Shown: positions 10,124-20,800, counted from the stretch's first letter. The stretch: 64,000 nucleotides of DNA from Motilibacter rhizosphaerae (GCF_004216915.1 NZ_SGXD01000001.1:310001-374000); one strand, 5' to 3'. Translations and numbers: made by a program. Notes: generated by a model not told the origin, from the letters alone.

Positions 10124-10822
10124 TCAGGAGGGGACGAGCACGCCGTCCTGCAGCCGGACCACCCGGTCCGCCGCAGCCGTCAGCGCCGGGTCGTGGGTCG
10201 AGACCATGCAGGTCATGCCCTCGGTGTGCACCAGCTCCCGGAGCAGGTCGAGCACCTCCGCACCGGTCGTCGTGTCGAGCTGACCGGTCGGCTCGTCGGC
10301 GAGGAGCAGCCGCTGCTGCTGGCCGCCGGACATCTCCGGCGGGCGCTGGTCCGCGGCCGCGCCGAGCCCGACCCGCTCGAGCACCTCGCGCGCCCGGGCC
10401 TCGCGCTGGCGCGCCGGGACCCGCAGCAGGCGCAGCGGGATGCCGACGTTCTCGACCGCGCTGAGCATCGGCAGCAGCCCGAAGGTCTGGAAGACGAACG
10501 CCAGCACGTCGCGGCGCAGCGCTGCCAGCCCGCGCTCGTCGAGCTCGGCGACCTCCTGCCCGCAGACGCGTACGGACCCACCGGTCGGCCGGTCGAGCCC
10601 GCCGATGACGTTGAGCAGCGTGGTCTTCCCCGAGCCCGAGCGCCCGACCACCGCCACGAGCTCGCCCGGCTCGACGTCGAGGGAGACACCGCGCAGGGCG
10701 TGGACCTCGCCGCTGCCGCTGCCGTAGGTGCGCACCAGCCCGCGCACCGCGACCACCGGTCCGCGCGCGCCCTGGCTGGGCAGCTGCGGGACCGCCGCCA
10801 CGCGCACGTGCCGCCCGGTCAC
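10124..10822 (-). CDS. ABC transporter ATPase (FtsE/LolD type) with internal deletion
   Basis: Cytoplasmic ATPase expected to pair with FtsX-type permeases. Walker A GRSGSGKTT, Q-loop region VFQTFGLLP, signature MSGGQQQR, Walker B LLLADEPTGQLD and H-loop STHDP are visible. In this family about 14 residues (VAIARAL...P plus two) separate QQQR from the LADEPTG motif; here only LL remains, so about 12 residues of the connecting helix are missing in frame. The sister ATPase just upstream keeps them. The protein may be inactive or structurally altered. Start chosen at GTG 10822 (GTGA overlap with the upstream gene); GTG 10831 is an alternative. Confidence 0.75.
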   Translation of the reverse strand: MTGRHVRVAAVPQLPSQGARGPVVAVRGLVRTYGSGSGEVHALRGVSLDVEPGELVAVVGRSGSGKTTLLNVIGGLDRPTGGSVRVCGQEVAELDERGLAALRRDVLAFVFQTFGLLPMLSAVENVGIPLRLLRVPARQREARAREVLERVGLGAAADQRPPEMSGGQQQRLLLADEPTGQLDTTTGAEVLDLLRELVHTEGMTCMVSTHDPALTAAADRVVRLQDGVLVPS

Positions 10823-11676
10823 GAGGGCCACACCCCCACGTGGTCGTCCTCGAGCGCCAGCCGGACCCGGTCGCGCAGCGCGAGCGCGGCGCGGTAGTCC
10901 TCGGGCAGCTGGAGCCGACCGGCGCGGTCCAGCACGGCGTACTCCTCGGCGACGGCGTCCTCCACCTCGCCGACCGCCCGGCGCAGGGTCTCGGTCGCGA
11001 TGCGGCCGTCGCGGATGCGCACGGTGCGGCGCACCTGCTCCGCGACCGTGGCGTCGTGGGTCACGACCACCACGGTGACGCCCAGCTGCTCGTTGGCCCC
11101 GCGGAGGGCGGCGAACACCTGCTCGGACGAGGCCACGTCGAGCTCGCCCGTCGGCTCGTCGGCGAAGAGCACCTCCGGCTCGTTGGCGAGCGCCACCGCG
11201 ATCGCGACCCGCTGCTGCTGGCCGCCGGAGAGCTCCCCCGGCCGCCGGCCCGCGCAGTCCACCACGGCCAGCAGGTCCAGCAGCTCAGCGGCCCGGGCCC
11301 TGGCCGCGCGCGTCCGGGCGCCCGCGAAGCCGAGCGGCACCATGACGTTCTCCTGCGCGGAGAGGTAGGGCAGCAGGTTGCGCCCGGTCTGCTGCCAGAC
11401 GAAGCCCGCGACGCGGCGCCGGTAGCGCAGCCGGTCCCGGGCGCGCATGCGCAGCAGGTCGTGGCCCGCGACCGAGACGCGCCCGGCCGTGGGCACGTCG
11501 AGGCCGGAGAGGACGTTGAGCAGCGTCGACTTCCCGGAGCCGGACGCTCCGACGACCGCCGTGAGCTCGCCGCGCTCCACGACGAGGTCGAGCCCCTGCA
11601 GGGCCTGCACCTCGATCCGCTCCACCTGGTAGACCCGCACGAGCTGCTCGCAGACGATGAGGGGCGGCGCGGTCAC
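10819..11676 (-). CDS. ABC transporter ATPase (FtsE/LolD/MacB type)
   Basis: Intact ABC ATPase, 285 aa: Walker A GASGSGKST, VWQQTGRNLLPYLS Q-loop, signature LSGGQQQR, Walker B VLFADEPTGELD and H-loop VTHD. About 55 extra C-terminal residues follow the canonical domain. It belongs to a four-gene unit with two large FtsX permeases upstream and a second, deleted ATPase downstream, all joined by GTGA overlaps. Such systems act mechanically on periplasmic or surface substrates rather than as importers. Start GTG 11676 overlaps the permease stop. Confidence 0.85.
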   Translation of the reverse strand: MTAPPLIVCEQLVRVYQVERIEVQALQGLDLVVERGELTAVVGASGSGKSTLLNVLSGLDVPTAGRVSVAGHDLLRMRARDRLRYRRRVAGFVWQQTGRNLLPYLSAQENVMVPLGFAGARTRAARARAAELLDLLAVVDCAGRRPGELSGGQQQRVAIAVALANEPEVLFADEPTGELDVASSEQVFAALRGANEQLGVTVVVVTHDATVAEQVRRTVRIRDGRIATETLRRAVGEVEDAVAEEYAVLDRAGRLQLPEDYRAALALRDRVRLALEDDHVGVWPS

Positions 11677-14276
11677 AGGGCCTCCAGGGGCGTGCGGGGT
11701 ACGCGCCGGCGGAGCGAGCCGTCGACGAGCAGGGCGAGGACGAGCAGCCCGAGCAGCGCACCGAGCGCAGCGACGGCCGTGGCGAGCGGGTCGGCGGGAG
11801 CGGGGGCGAAGGCACCGCCGGTGAGGGGCAGCGGGTCGAGGACCGGGTCGAGCAGGCGGGGCAGCGCGGCTCCGCAGGCCGCGCCCACGACGCCGGCGAC
11901 GAGCACCGGGGGCACGAGCTCGACGGCACCGGTGGCACGCAACTGGCCCGCGCGCAGCCCGAGGGCCCGCGCGACGGCGAGCTCGGCGCCCCGCCCGCGG
12001 GCGGTGGCGACGACGACGAGGAGCAGGGCCGCCCCGGCGAGGACGAGCAGGGCGATGCTGCCGGCGCGCAGCAGCCGGGTGACGCCCGCCAGCAGCCGGC
12101 GGGCGGGGTCGCCGTCGCGCCAGGAGCTGCGGGTGACCACCTGCACCCCCGGCGCCGCCTGCGCGGCGAGGGCCTCCTCGGCTCCGGGGCCGCCGGCCAG
12201 CACCAGGCCGGACGCCTGCGCGACGACTGCGGGTGGCAGCGCCGCCGCGTCCGCGAGGACGACCTCCCCCGGCAGCCAGGCCCGGGGGTCGGCGGGCGCG
12301 CGCCCCGCGACACGTGCGGGCAGCCGGTCCTTGGCCAGCACGAGCGCGACGTGCGCGCCGCGGGCCCGGAGCAGCACGCCGCCGGTGAGCAGCAGGTCGA
12401 CGGGGTCGCGCCGCCGGCCGAGGGTGGCGAGCGCACCCGCCCCGGGCTCGGCGCTCGCGCGCAGCACCGCGGCGTACGACGAGGGGTCCACGGCGAGCAC
12501 CGTCACCCCGGAGTAGTCCTGGCGGATGTCGAGGTCGGCTCCCGCCACGACGGCGACGGCCGTCACCGACGCCCGGGGAGCGCGCCGGTGCACGGCGGCA
12601 GCGAGCCGCGTCGCCTGCGCCGAGGTCCCCGTCGTCGCGCGGGCGGCGGCACCGACCCGCTCGCGGGCAGCCGTCGCGCTCGCGGAGGCGAGCCCGGAGG
12701 CGAGCAGCACGTCGCCGACGCCGAGGGCGACCGCCAGGGTGAGCACGAGCAGCGGCAGGGGCGTGGCGGCGGCGGAGGTCCGGGCGCGGGTGACGCCCAC
12801 GAGCGCGACCGCGCCGCGCAGCCGGGCGGCGCCGCGCGCGAGGCCGCGCAGCAGCAGCGGGTAGCAGCGCAGCAGCACCACGGTCACCGCCCCCACGAGC
12901 AGCAGCGGCGTGGCCACGAGCAGCACGTCCAGCCCGTCCGCAGCGGACGCTCCGCGCCCTCGGGTCGCCACCAGCGCGGCGGTGGCGAGGACGACGACCA
13001 GGGCCTCGAGCACGACCCGCGCCGCACCGGCCGGAGGTCGCCGCAGCACCGTGGTCACCACGGCGGCGACCGCGGCGAGCGCCGCGGCCACGCCCACGAG
13101 CAGCACCGGGACGACCGGGTACGCCGGCCCCACCGCGAGCGCGGCCAGCCCGCCGAGGGCCGCGGCGCCGACGACGAGCGGGAGCGCCTCGACGAGGGCG
13201 AGCAGCGCGGCCTGCCGGAGGGAGGCGCCGCGGGCGACCTGCAGGTGCAGCGCCGCGCCCCGACGGGCCGCGAGCAGCCGCCCGACGAGCAGGACCACCA
13301 GCCCGCCGACGCCGAGCAGGGCCGCGACCAGCAGCGAGACGAGGGCCGTGGCCGCGCGCTGCGCGGCGACGGCGCGCGCGAGCGGGCCCTCGACGTCGTC
13401 GTGCAGCACCGGCGGGTCGTCGACGCCGGAGAGGGCGAGGTCGGGGCGGACCGCCCAGCGCGCGGCCGCCGCCCGCAGCGCGGGGACGCCGGCCGCGGTC
13501 AGCCGCCCGGGCGCCGGAGCCACGGCGTACGACGCCTGCAGCCCGGTGCCGGGCAGCGCCGCGAGGGCAGCGGTCGTCGACGAGCCGCTGAGCAGGGCGA
13601 CCGCGGCCCCTGCTGGTGCGAGCGCCCCGGGCAGCCGCGACCACACCGGAGCGGTCGCGTCGGCCGGGATGAACGTGCCCGTGACCAGCAGCTCGGCCTG
13701 CTCGGAGGCGCCGGGCCGGGTGAGCCGCACGCGGTCGCCGACGGCCAGGCCGAGGCCGCGGGCGACACCGACGGAGAGCGCCACGGGCACGGTGCCCGAC
13801 CCCCTCGGCGCGTCGTCGCGCGCGGGCCCGCGCCCCGTCACCCAGCGCGCACCGGCCAGGGCTCCGGCGCCGTAGGCCACCCGCACCGTCCCGAGCGCGC
13901 GCGTCCCGGTCCGCCCGTCGAAGGCCACGCTGACCGCCGTCCCGGTCACCGGGCCGGCGACGCGCGCGAGGCGGGGCGGCAGGTGGCGCAGCAGCGCGAC
14001 CCGCGAGTCGACGCGGCTCCCCGCGTAGGTCACCGTCGTGACGTCGGAACCCGCGGGCTCGTCGTGGCGGACGAGCTGCTCGGAGGCCGAGACGAGGGCC
14101 GGTGCGCTTGCCAGCTCGGCCCGGGCTCCCGCGTCCAGCGAGCGGCGCAGCTCGGCCGGGACGGCGGCGGCGAGCGCGGCGCACAGGGCGACGAGCAGCG
14201 CGGTCGCGAGCGCGAGGCCCGTGTCGGCGCGCAGCCGGCGGCGGGCCAGCAGCACGGCGAGCGGCAGCAGGCTCAC
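11673..14276 (-). CDS. FtsX-type ABC transporter permease (867 aa)
   Basis: Large membrane protein with an N-terminal transmembrane helix (about residues 17-38), an extracytoplasmic domain to about 280, an FtsX-type bundle (LVSLLVAALLGVGGLVVLL onward) and a second FtsX bundle at the C-terminus (IALLVLAGAALLLVVVA to the final DGSLRRRVP). This double-FtsX layout is found in actinobacterial exporters of unknown substrate. GTG 14276 overlaps the stop of the preceding permease (GTGA). It should form a heterodimer with the 1114-aa permease. Substrate not deducible. Confidence 0.8.
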   Translation of the reverse strand: MSLLPLAVLLARRRLRADTGLALATALLVALCAALAAAVPAELRRSLDAGARAELASAPALVSASEQLVRHDEPAGSDVTTVTYAGSRVDSRVALLRHLPPRLARVAGPVTGTAVSVAFDGRTGTRALGTVRVAYGAGALAGARWVTGRGPARDDAPRGSGTVPVALSVGVARGLGLAVGDRVRLTRPGASEQAELLVTGTFIPADATAPVWSRLPGALAPAGAAVALLSGSSTTAALAALPGTGLQASYAVAPAPGRLTAAGVPALRAAAARWAVRPDLALSGVDDPPVLHDDVEGPLARAVAAQRAATALVSLLVAALLGVGGLVVLLVGRLLAARRGAALHLQVARGASLRQAALLALVEALPLVVGAAALGGLAALAVGPAYPVVPVLLVGVAAALAAVAAVVTTVLRRPPAGAARVVLEALVVVLATAALVATRGRGASAADGLDVLLVATPLLLVGAVTVVLLRCYPLLLRGLARGAARLRGAVALVGVTRARTSAAATPLPLLVLTLAVALGVGDVLLASGLASASATAARERVGAAARATTGTSAQATRLAAAVHRRAPRASVTAVAVVAGADLDIRQDYSGVTVLAVDPSSYAAVLRASAEPGAGALATLGRRRDPVDLLLTGGVLLRARGAHVALVLAKDRLPARVAGRAPADPRAWLPGEVVLADAAALPPAVVAQASGLVLAGGPGAEEALAAQAAPGVQVVTRSSWRDGDPARRLLAGVTRLLRAGSIALLVLAGAALLLVVVATARGRGAELAVARALGLRAGQLRATGAVELVPPVLVAGVVGAACGAALPRLLDPVLDPLPLTGGAFAPAPADPLATAVAALGALLGLLVLALLVDGSLRRRVPRTPLEAL

Positions 14277-17200
14277 CGCTCCTCCCCGATGCGCAGCGCG
14301 GTGCCGAGCCCCGAGCGGCGCAGCGCGAGGACGACGCCGCCGACGACGAGCAGCACGAGGACGAGGACCTCAGCGGCGAGGCCGAGCACCGGGGCCCAGG
14401 GCACGAGGACGCGGACCGCCGGCACCGGCGCGCCGCCCTCGGCGCCGACGGTCACGAGCGGTCCGACGAGCCGGCCCAGCCCGACGCCGACGGCGACGCC
14501 CGCAACGGCGCCGAGCAGGGCCAGGGCGGCGTACTCGGCAGCGAGGACCCCGGCGAGCTGCCCGCGGCCGAGGCCCAGCGCGCGCAGCTGGGCGAGCTCG
14601 AGCCGGCGCAGCCGCAGCGCGACCGTGGCGTGCACGGCGAGGCCGACCCCGGCGCAGGCCTGGGCGGCGAGCAGGAGGAGGAGCAGGCCGGCCGACCCCC
14701 CCACCCGCGCCGGGCCGGTGCTCAGCGCGGCGGCGAGGCCCGTACGCGACAGCGAGGAGCGCGCCCCGACCGCCGCCGCCGCCCGCGCTGCCCACCCGCG
14801 CGCCGCTCCGTCGGGGACGGCCGCCCACCAGGCGTCGGCGTACGCGTCGTCGAGGCCCAGCGCGAGCGTCGCGCGCAGCAGCGCGCCGCGGTCGACGAGC
14901 AGGTGGGGGCGGCGGTCGGCGTAGGGCTGCTCCTGCAACGGCGGGAGCACGCGCACGACGCTGGCGACGCGGACGAGCAGCGCGTCGGTGTCGTCGAGGT
15001 GGAGCGGGACGTCCGCACCCGCGGCCACGCCCAGCGCCTCCGCGAGGGCGCGGTCGAGGACGGCCGGGACGGCCGGCTGCTCCGGCCACGCCGTCCAGGT
15101 GCCGGCGTCCGGCGCGCCGTCGGGCCCGAGCGGGAGCGACCCGCCCGTCGCGAGCAGGGTCGCGCCGCCCGCGGTCGCCGGGCCCGACCCGTCGCCGGGC
15201 GCGGGGTCGTCACCGAAGGGGTCCGCGGGAGGGGCCTGCCCGTGCCACTCGGCCCTCGGCAGGGTGAGCGGAGCGCCCCAGGCTCCGCGCGCGGCCGCCG
15301 TGCGCAGCTGGTCCACTCGCAACGACCAGTCCGCGCGGGCGGGAGCGCTGTCGCCCCGGCGCACGGGCAGCGGGTCGAGCGCGGTGAGCGCGCGCACCGA
15401 CACCACCCGCAGCGGGTACGCGAGGGCGCGCCCGCCGGCGGCGGCGGCGAGGTCGAGCACGGCGGTCCGCGGCCGAGCGGCGGTGACGACACCGAGGGGC
15501 AGCGTGGCCGGGACGCCCGCGGCGTCCTGCACGACCACCGCGACCTCGGAGCTGCTGGCCCCGGAGGCCCCGGCGCCGACGTGCAGCGCGAGCCGCAGCG
15601 ACAGCCGTGCCGGGGAGCCGGGCAGGAGCGTGCCGGCCGGCGCGGCGGTCGCCCGCAGGGGCGCGAGCGCGGCCGCGGGGTCGGCGCCCAGCACGTCGCG
15701 GCGCACGTGCAGCGCCGCCGCGGCGAGGCTGGCGTCTACCGCGACCAGCCGGCCGGGCGTCGTGGGGCCGGAGTCGCCCGAGCGCTCGCCGGGACCACCG
15801 CCGCCGAGCTCGACGTCGCGCTCGGCCGCCGGCCCCTGCGCGGTCGCGCCCGGCAGCGCGCGCAGCGCCGCGGCCGTACCGAGCGGCGCGGTCGGGAGGC
15901 CGTCGAGCGAGACGTCCGGCCCGGTCAGTGCCGCGGCCTGGTCGCGCTGGGCCTGCAGCCAGGTCGCGCGGTACGACGCGGCGAAGGAGCCCGCCCCGAC
16001 GGTCAGCGCCACGAGCAGCACGGAGGCCGCCGCCCGCGCCGGGCGCCGCCCCACCTGCCAGCCCGCGAGCGCACCCGCAGCACCGCGGGACCGGGCGGCG
16101 AGCGCCCCTCCCGCCCGTGCGACCAGCGGCAGCACGCGCAGCGCGAGGACCCCGCCTGCGAGCAGGGCGAGCGCCGGACTGACGACGAGCACGGGGTCCA
16201 GGCGCAGCGCGCCCGACCCGGCGAGCGGACTGCGGTACGACCGCAGCTGCAGGTAGCCCACGACCGCGAGGGCGAGCAGCGCGAGGTCGAGCCCGCCGCG
16301 GCTCAGCGCGGCGCGGCGCCCCGGGCGGCGGGACTCGACGGCGGCGAAGGAGGCGCGCTGGCGCAGCACCGGTGCGGTCAGCAGGAGCACCAGCCCGGCC
16401 GCGGTCGCGAGCGCCGTCAGCTCCGCGTCGAGCGGCACGGCTCCGGGCGCCGCCAGCCCGCCGCGGGCGAGGGCCGGCACCCGGGCCAGCACGGCGTACG
16501 CGCCGAGGGCGAGGGGCGGCGCCAGCACGGCGGCGAGGGCGGCCAGCAGGACCGACTCCGCGAGCGCCAGCCGCACGAGCTGGCGGCCCGAGGCGCCCCG
16601 GGCGCGCAGCAGCGCGTGCTCGGTGGCACGCCGCTCCGCCAGCAGGCGCGCGGTGAGCGCGAGGACGCTGGCCGCGAGCACGACCAGCAGCAGCGCCGCG
16701 ACGAGCACGGTGCCGCGGGTGACCAGCCGCTGGCGCCCGAGCCCCTCGAGCAGCGCCGGGAGCGGGGTCCACGCCGAGACGCGGGAGGCTCGCCCGACCA
16801 GCGGCGCCTGCAGGGCCTGCTGCAGTCCGGCCACCCGGCGGCGCAGCGGCTCGACCTGCGCCGCGGGCAGCCCCGCCAGCTGGGGGTCGGCGAGCCAGCG
16901 GACGCGGTCGCCCGGGAGGCGGGTCCGCACCACCGCCGGGTCCCCGAGCAGCGGGCCGTAGATCGTCGTACGGGAGAAGGCGCTGAGCGGCCAGTTCCCG
17001 CGCCGCGTCGCCCCCTTCGTGGGGTCGTCGTCCCAGTACGCCGACCCGGGGTGGCGTACGGCGTAGGTGCCGACGACGCGGACGCGGGCTGCGGCGTACG
17101 TGCTCACGGTCGTGACGCGCGTCGTCCGCCCGGTCGCGAGCCGGAACGGCGCCAGGGCGGCAACCGGAGCGAGCACCTCGACCGGCTGACCGGTGCCCGT

Positions 17201-17617
17201 CGCCCGCGGCCAGCGCCCGGAGAGCAGGCGCACCTCGCGCTCGGCGCCGTCGTAGCCCGCGACGTAGGTGAGCGGCGGCACCTCGTAGCTCGCGTCCGTC
17301 CCCGCCGGCGCGTACGCCGCGGTCGTGACCTGGCGCACGATCCGCACCGGGCTGGCACCGAAGGCCGCGCGGAGCTGGGCGACGACGACCTGGTCCGCCG
17401 GCGCGTACGCCCCGCCGCCGAGGTCGCCCTCCACCTCGACCTGGCGCTGCTCGGGCGAGGCGTCACCCAGGGTGCGGCGTACGGCGCTCGTGTCCGAGGA
17501 GACGGCGAGGGTGGCCATCGTCGTGAGGGCGGTGGTCGCGAGCAGGGCGACGAGGGTGACGACGAGGAGGACGCCACGCTGCTGGAGGAGCCGGCGCAGG
17601 ACGAGGACGCGCGTCAC
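14273..17617 (-). CDS. FtsX-type ABC transporter permease (1114 aa)
   Basis: First gene of the FtsX operon. An N-terminal helix (about residues 14-38) is followed by a periplasmic domain and an FtsX bundle near 290-390 with the charged cytoplasmic loop ARLLAERRATEHALLRARGA. A long extracytoplasmic region follows, with a second FtsX bundle at about 970-1100. GTG 17617 begins the frame; the site before it is weak (GGAG 3 nt away). A perfect 12-bp palindrome lies about 50 nt upstream and may be an operator. The large opposite-strand open frame here is a GC-bias shadow. Confidence 0.8.
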   Translation of the reverse strand: MTRVLVLRRLLQQRGVLLVVTLVALLATTALTTMATLAVSSDTSAVRRTLGDASPEQRQVEVEGDLGGGAYAPADQVVVAQLRAAFGASPVRIVRQVTTAAYAPAGTDASYEVPPLTYVAGYDGAEREVRLLSGRWPRATGTGQPVEVLAPVAALAPFRLATGRTTRVTTVSTYAAARVRVVGTYAVRHPGSAYWDDDPTKGATRRGNWPLSAFSRTTIYGPLLGDPAVVRTRLPGDRVRWLADPQLAGLPAAQVEPLRRRVAGLQQALQAPLVGRASRVSAWTPLPALLEGLGRQRLVTRGTVLVAALLLVVLAASVLALTARLLAERRATEHALLRARGASGRQLVRLALAESVLLAALAAVLAPPLALGAYAVLARVPALARGGLAAPGAVPLDAELTALATAAGLVLLLTAPVLRQRASFAAVESRRPGRRAALSRGGLDLALLALAVVGYLQLRSYRSPLAGSGALRLDPVLVVSPALALLAGGVLALRVLPLVARAGGALAARSRGAAGALAGWQVGRRPARAAASVLLVALTVGAGSFAASYRATWLQAQRDQAAALTGPDVSLDGLPTAPLGTAAALRALPGATAQGPAAERDVELGGGGPGERSGDSGPTTPGRLVAVDASLAAAALHVRRDVLGADPAAALAPLRATAAPAGTLLPGSPARLSLRLALHVGAGASGASSSEVAVVVQDAAGVPATLPLGVVTAARPRTAVLDLAAAAGGRALAYPLRVVSVRALTALDPLPVRRGDSAPARADWSLRVDQLRTAAARGAWGAPLTLPRAEWHGQAPPADPFGDDPAPGDGSGPATAGGATLLATGGSLPLGPDGAPDAGTWTAWPEQPAVPAVLDRALAEALGVAAGADVPLHLDDTDALLVRVASVVRVLPPLQEQPYADRRPHLLVDRGALLRATLALGLDDAYADAWWAAVPDGAARGWAARAAAAVGARSSLSRTGLAAALSTGPARVGGSAGLLLLLLAAQACAGVGLAVHATVALRLRRLELAQLRALGLGRGQLAGVLAAEYAALALLGAVAGVAVGVGLGRLVGPLVTVGAEGGAPVPAVRVLVPWAPVLGLAAEVLVLVLLVVGGVVLALRRSGLGTALRIGEER

Positions 17618-17668
17618 GTGCTCCGCTTCCCCCTGCCCGGCCTGCTCCCTGGTGCGCCCCTGAACCTA

Positions 17669-17680
17669 GAGAGCGCTCTC
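17669..17680. promoter_or_regulatory. Perfect palindrome GAGAGCGCTCTC upstream of the FtsX operon
   Basis: A 12-bp perfect palindrome with an AGCGCT core lies 52-63 nt before the first gene of the FtsX operon. It resembles LacI-family (CebR-like, GGGAGCGCTCCC) operators. It is suggestive only, since short GC palindromes occur by chance in such genomes. Confidence 0.3.
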
Positions 17681-17785
17681 CCGGGTGGGAAGGGTCCGCC
17701 CGGATTCGTTCTCGAAATGTGACCGGGGACTGCTTGACCGGTTCAGCACATCGACGCGCGCCGTGGCGGTCGAGGTGCCAGGAAC

Positions 17786-17810
17786 CCCAGGATCTGCATG
17801 ATCACGGGGG
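17786..17810 (+). repeat. Single TGCATGATCA repeat copy
   Basis: CCCAGGATCTGCATGATCAC followed by a G-run; a near-consensus copy. It sits between the 3' end of the fused ABC exporter gene (17820) and the 5' end of the FtsX operon. Confidence 0.8.
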
Positions 17811-17819
17811 AAAGTGGGG

Positions 17820-20800
17820 TCAGCCGGTGACCTGGGCGGCGCCGTAGGCCTGCCAGAGCATGGCGTACGCGCCGCCGGCCGCGAGGAGCTCCTCGTGCGA
17901 GCCGTCCTCGACGACCTGCCCGGCGTCGAGCACGACGATCCGGCTCGAGCGGGCCGCGGTCTGCAGGCGGTGCGCCACCACGATGGTGGTACGCCGCCGC
18001 ACGACCCGCGTGGTCGCCTCGGTGACCGCCGCCTCGGTGGCGAGGTCCAGCGCCGCGGTGGCCTCGTCGAGCAGCAGCACGGCCGGGTCGACGAGCTCGG
18101 CCCGGGCGAGCGAGATCAGCTGGCGCTGGCCGGCGGAGAGCCCGCGCCCGCGCTCGCCGACGGGGCTGTCGTAGCCGTAGGGCAGGGCGAGCACCATCTC
18201 GTGCGCGCCGACCGCCCGCGCGGCGGCCTCGACCTCCTCCGCGGTGGCGTCGGGCCGGCCGTAGGCGATGGCCTCGCGCACGGTCCCCTCGAAGAGGTAC
18301 GGCTCCTGCGGCACGTAGCCCAGCTGGCGGCGGTAGGCCGTGAGGTCGAGCTCGCGCAGGTCGATGCCGTCCGCCCGGACCGCGCCGCCGGTCGGGTCGT
18401 AGAAGCGGGCGAGCAGCTTGAGCACCGTGGACTTGCCGGCCCCGGTCGTGCCGACGAGGGCGACGTCCTCGCCCGGCTCGATGCGCAGCGTGATCCCGCG
18501 CAGGGCCTCGGGCGCGCTCGCGGAGTAGCGGAACCGCACGTCGTCCAGCTCGAGCGCGCCGCGCAGCCGGCCGAGCTCGCGCGGGTCGTCGGTGCGCGGC
18601 GTCGAGGTGGGCGTGCGCAGCAGGCCGGAGAGCCGGCGCAGGCCGACCGTCGCCTGCTGGTAGCCGTCGAAGACCTGCGAGAGCTGCTGGACGGGGGCGA
18701 AGAACAGGTCGACGTAGAGCAGGAAGGCGATGAGCTCGCCCGCGCTGATCTCGCGCGAGCGCACGGCTCCGGCGCCCACGGCGAGGACCACGGCGGTGGT
18801 GACCTCGCTGAGCAGCTCGACGCCGGGGAAGTAGGTCGAGATGTAGCGCTGCGCGCGCAGCCGGGAGGCGACGTACGCGCGGCCGGCCGCCGCGAAGGCC
18901 GCGGCGTCGGCGTCCTCGCGGCGGGAGAGCTGGAGGACGGGCAGCCCGGAGAGCGCCTCCTGGAAGCGCGCGTTGACCGTGCTGATGCGCTCGCGGCTCT
19001 CGGCGTAGACCGGGACCGAGGCGCGGCGGAACACCCAGGTCCCGACGGCGAGCACCGGCAGCGCGGCGACGAGCACGAGGGCGAGGTGCAGGTCCAGCAC
19101 GAGCATCGCGACGAGCACGCCGACGATGGAGAGCAGGCTGACGACCGCGCTGGTGAGCCCCTGCTGGAGGAACTGCGAGAGGGCGTCGACGTCGGTCGTC
19201 ATCCGCGTCATGATCCGGCCGGCGAGCTCGCGCTCGTAGAAGTCGAGGCCGAGCCGCTGCAGGTGGGCGAAGGTCTTGACGCGCAGGAAGAACAGCAGCC
19301 GCTCGCCCGTGCGTCCCGTCACCTGCTGCTGCCAGCGGTTGACCGCCCAGTCGACGCACACGAGCAGCGCGGCGACCGCCGCCAGCGCGAGCAGGACGCC
19401 CGTGCTGCGGGCGCTGATGCCGCGGTCGACCGCGGTGCGGACGAGGGCCGGGATGGCGATCTGCGCGCCCGCGTCGAGCGCGACGAGCAGCAGCCCGAGC
19501 AGCAGGGCGGCGCGGAACGGCGCGACCAGCCGGCGCAGGTCGAACGCCTGGTCCGCCGCCCGGGCCCGAGCGAGGTCGACGTCGGGCCGGGCGTCCGCCG
19601 GCGGGAGCGCCTCGACCTGCGCGACGAGGGCGGCCGTCGCCGGGACCGCGGCGAGCATCCCGCTGCCGCCGCCGCCGGGGCCGCCGACGACCGGGGCCGC
19701 AGCACGCGGGGTCGCGGCAGGGGCTGCGGCGGGGGCGATGCGGACGGCGCTGCCGGGCTCCTCGCCCTCGTCGCGCTCGCCGGAGAGCAGCCGGCGGAAG
19801 ACCGGCGAGCGCTCGTCCAGCTGCGCGACGGTGCCCTCGGCGACGACCCGGCCGGCCTCGAGGACGACGACCCGGTCGGCCAGCTGCAGCGTGCTGCGCC
19901 GGTGCGCGACGAGCAGCGCGGCACGCTCGGCGAGCAGCGGGCGCAGCGCCGCGAAGACCGCGGCCTCGGTCGTGGGGTCGAGCGCGGAGGTCGCGTCGTC
20001 GAGCAGCAGCAGGTCCGGGCGCGCGAGCAGCACGCGGGCCAGCGCGAGGCGCTGGCGCTGGCCGCCGGACAGGGTCAGCCCCTGCTCGCCGACGACGGTG
20101 TCGTAGCCGTCCGGCAGGTCGCGCACGAAGCCGTCCGCCTGCGCCGCGACCGCGGCGGCGACGACCTCCTCCTCGGTCGCGGAGGGGCGGGCGTAGGCGA
20201 TGTTGGCGCGGACGGAGTCGCTGAAGAGGAAGGCCTCCTCGGGAACGAGGCCGACCCGCTCGCGCAGGGAGGCGAGGCGCGCCTGCCGCACGTCGACGCC
20301 GCCGACGAGGACGCTGCCGGCCTGCGGGTCGGAGAAGCGCGGCACCAGCTGGAGCAGGGTGGACTTCCCGGACCCGGAGGAGCCGACGAGGGCGACGACC
20401 TCGCCGGGGCGCACCCGCAGCGAGACGCCGTCGAGGACCGGGCGGCCGGCGTCGTGGCCGAAGACGACGTCGCGCAGCTCGAGCCCGACCGCTCCGGCAG
20501 GGACGTCGACCGCGTCGGGCACCTCCTGCACGTCGGGCCGGGTGTCGACGACCTCGAGCACCCGCTCCACCCCGGCGCGCGCCTGCTGGCCGATGACCAG
20601 CAGGGCGCCGAGCTGGCGGACGGGCGAGACCAGCTGGCCGACGTAGGTCGAGAAGGCGAGGAAGGTCCCGAGCGAGATCGACCCGCGCAGGGCGAGCCAC
20701 CCCCCGAGGGCCAGCACGCCGACCTGGCCGAGCGCGGGGACGGCCTGGAGCGTGGGGTTCCACCGGCTGGAGAGGCGGACGACGCGGACCCGGCTGGCGA

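Noticed and set aside
14102-17722. A 1206-codon open frame on the plus strand, and similar long ones at 17814-22319 and 48380-51271
   Set aside because: Antisense or out-of-frame shadows of the FtsX permease, the ABC exporter/TetR genes and bluB-cobT. Their translations are Arg/Ala/Gly/Pro-rich without domains, as expected from third-position GC bias.
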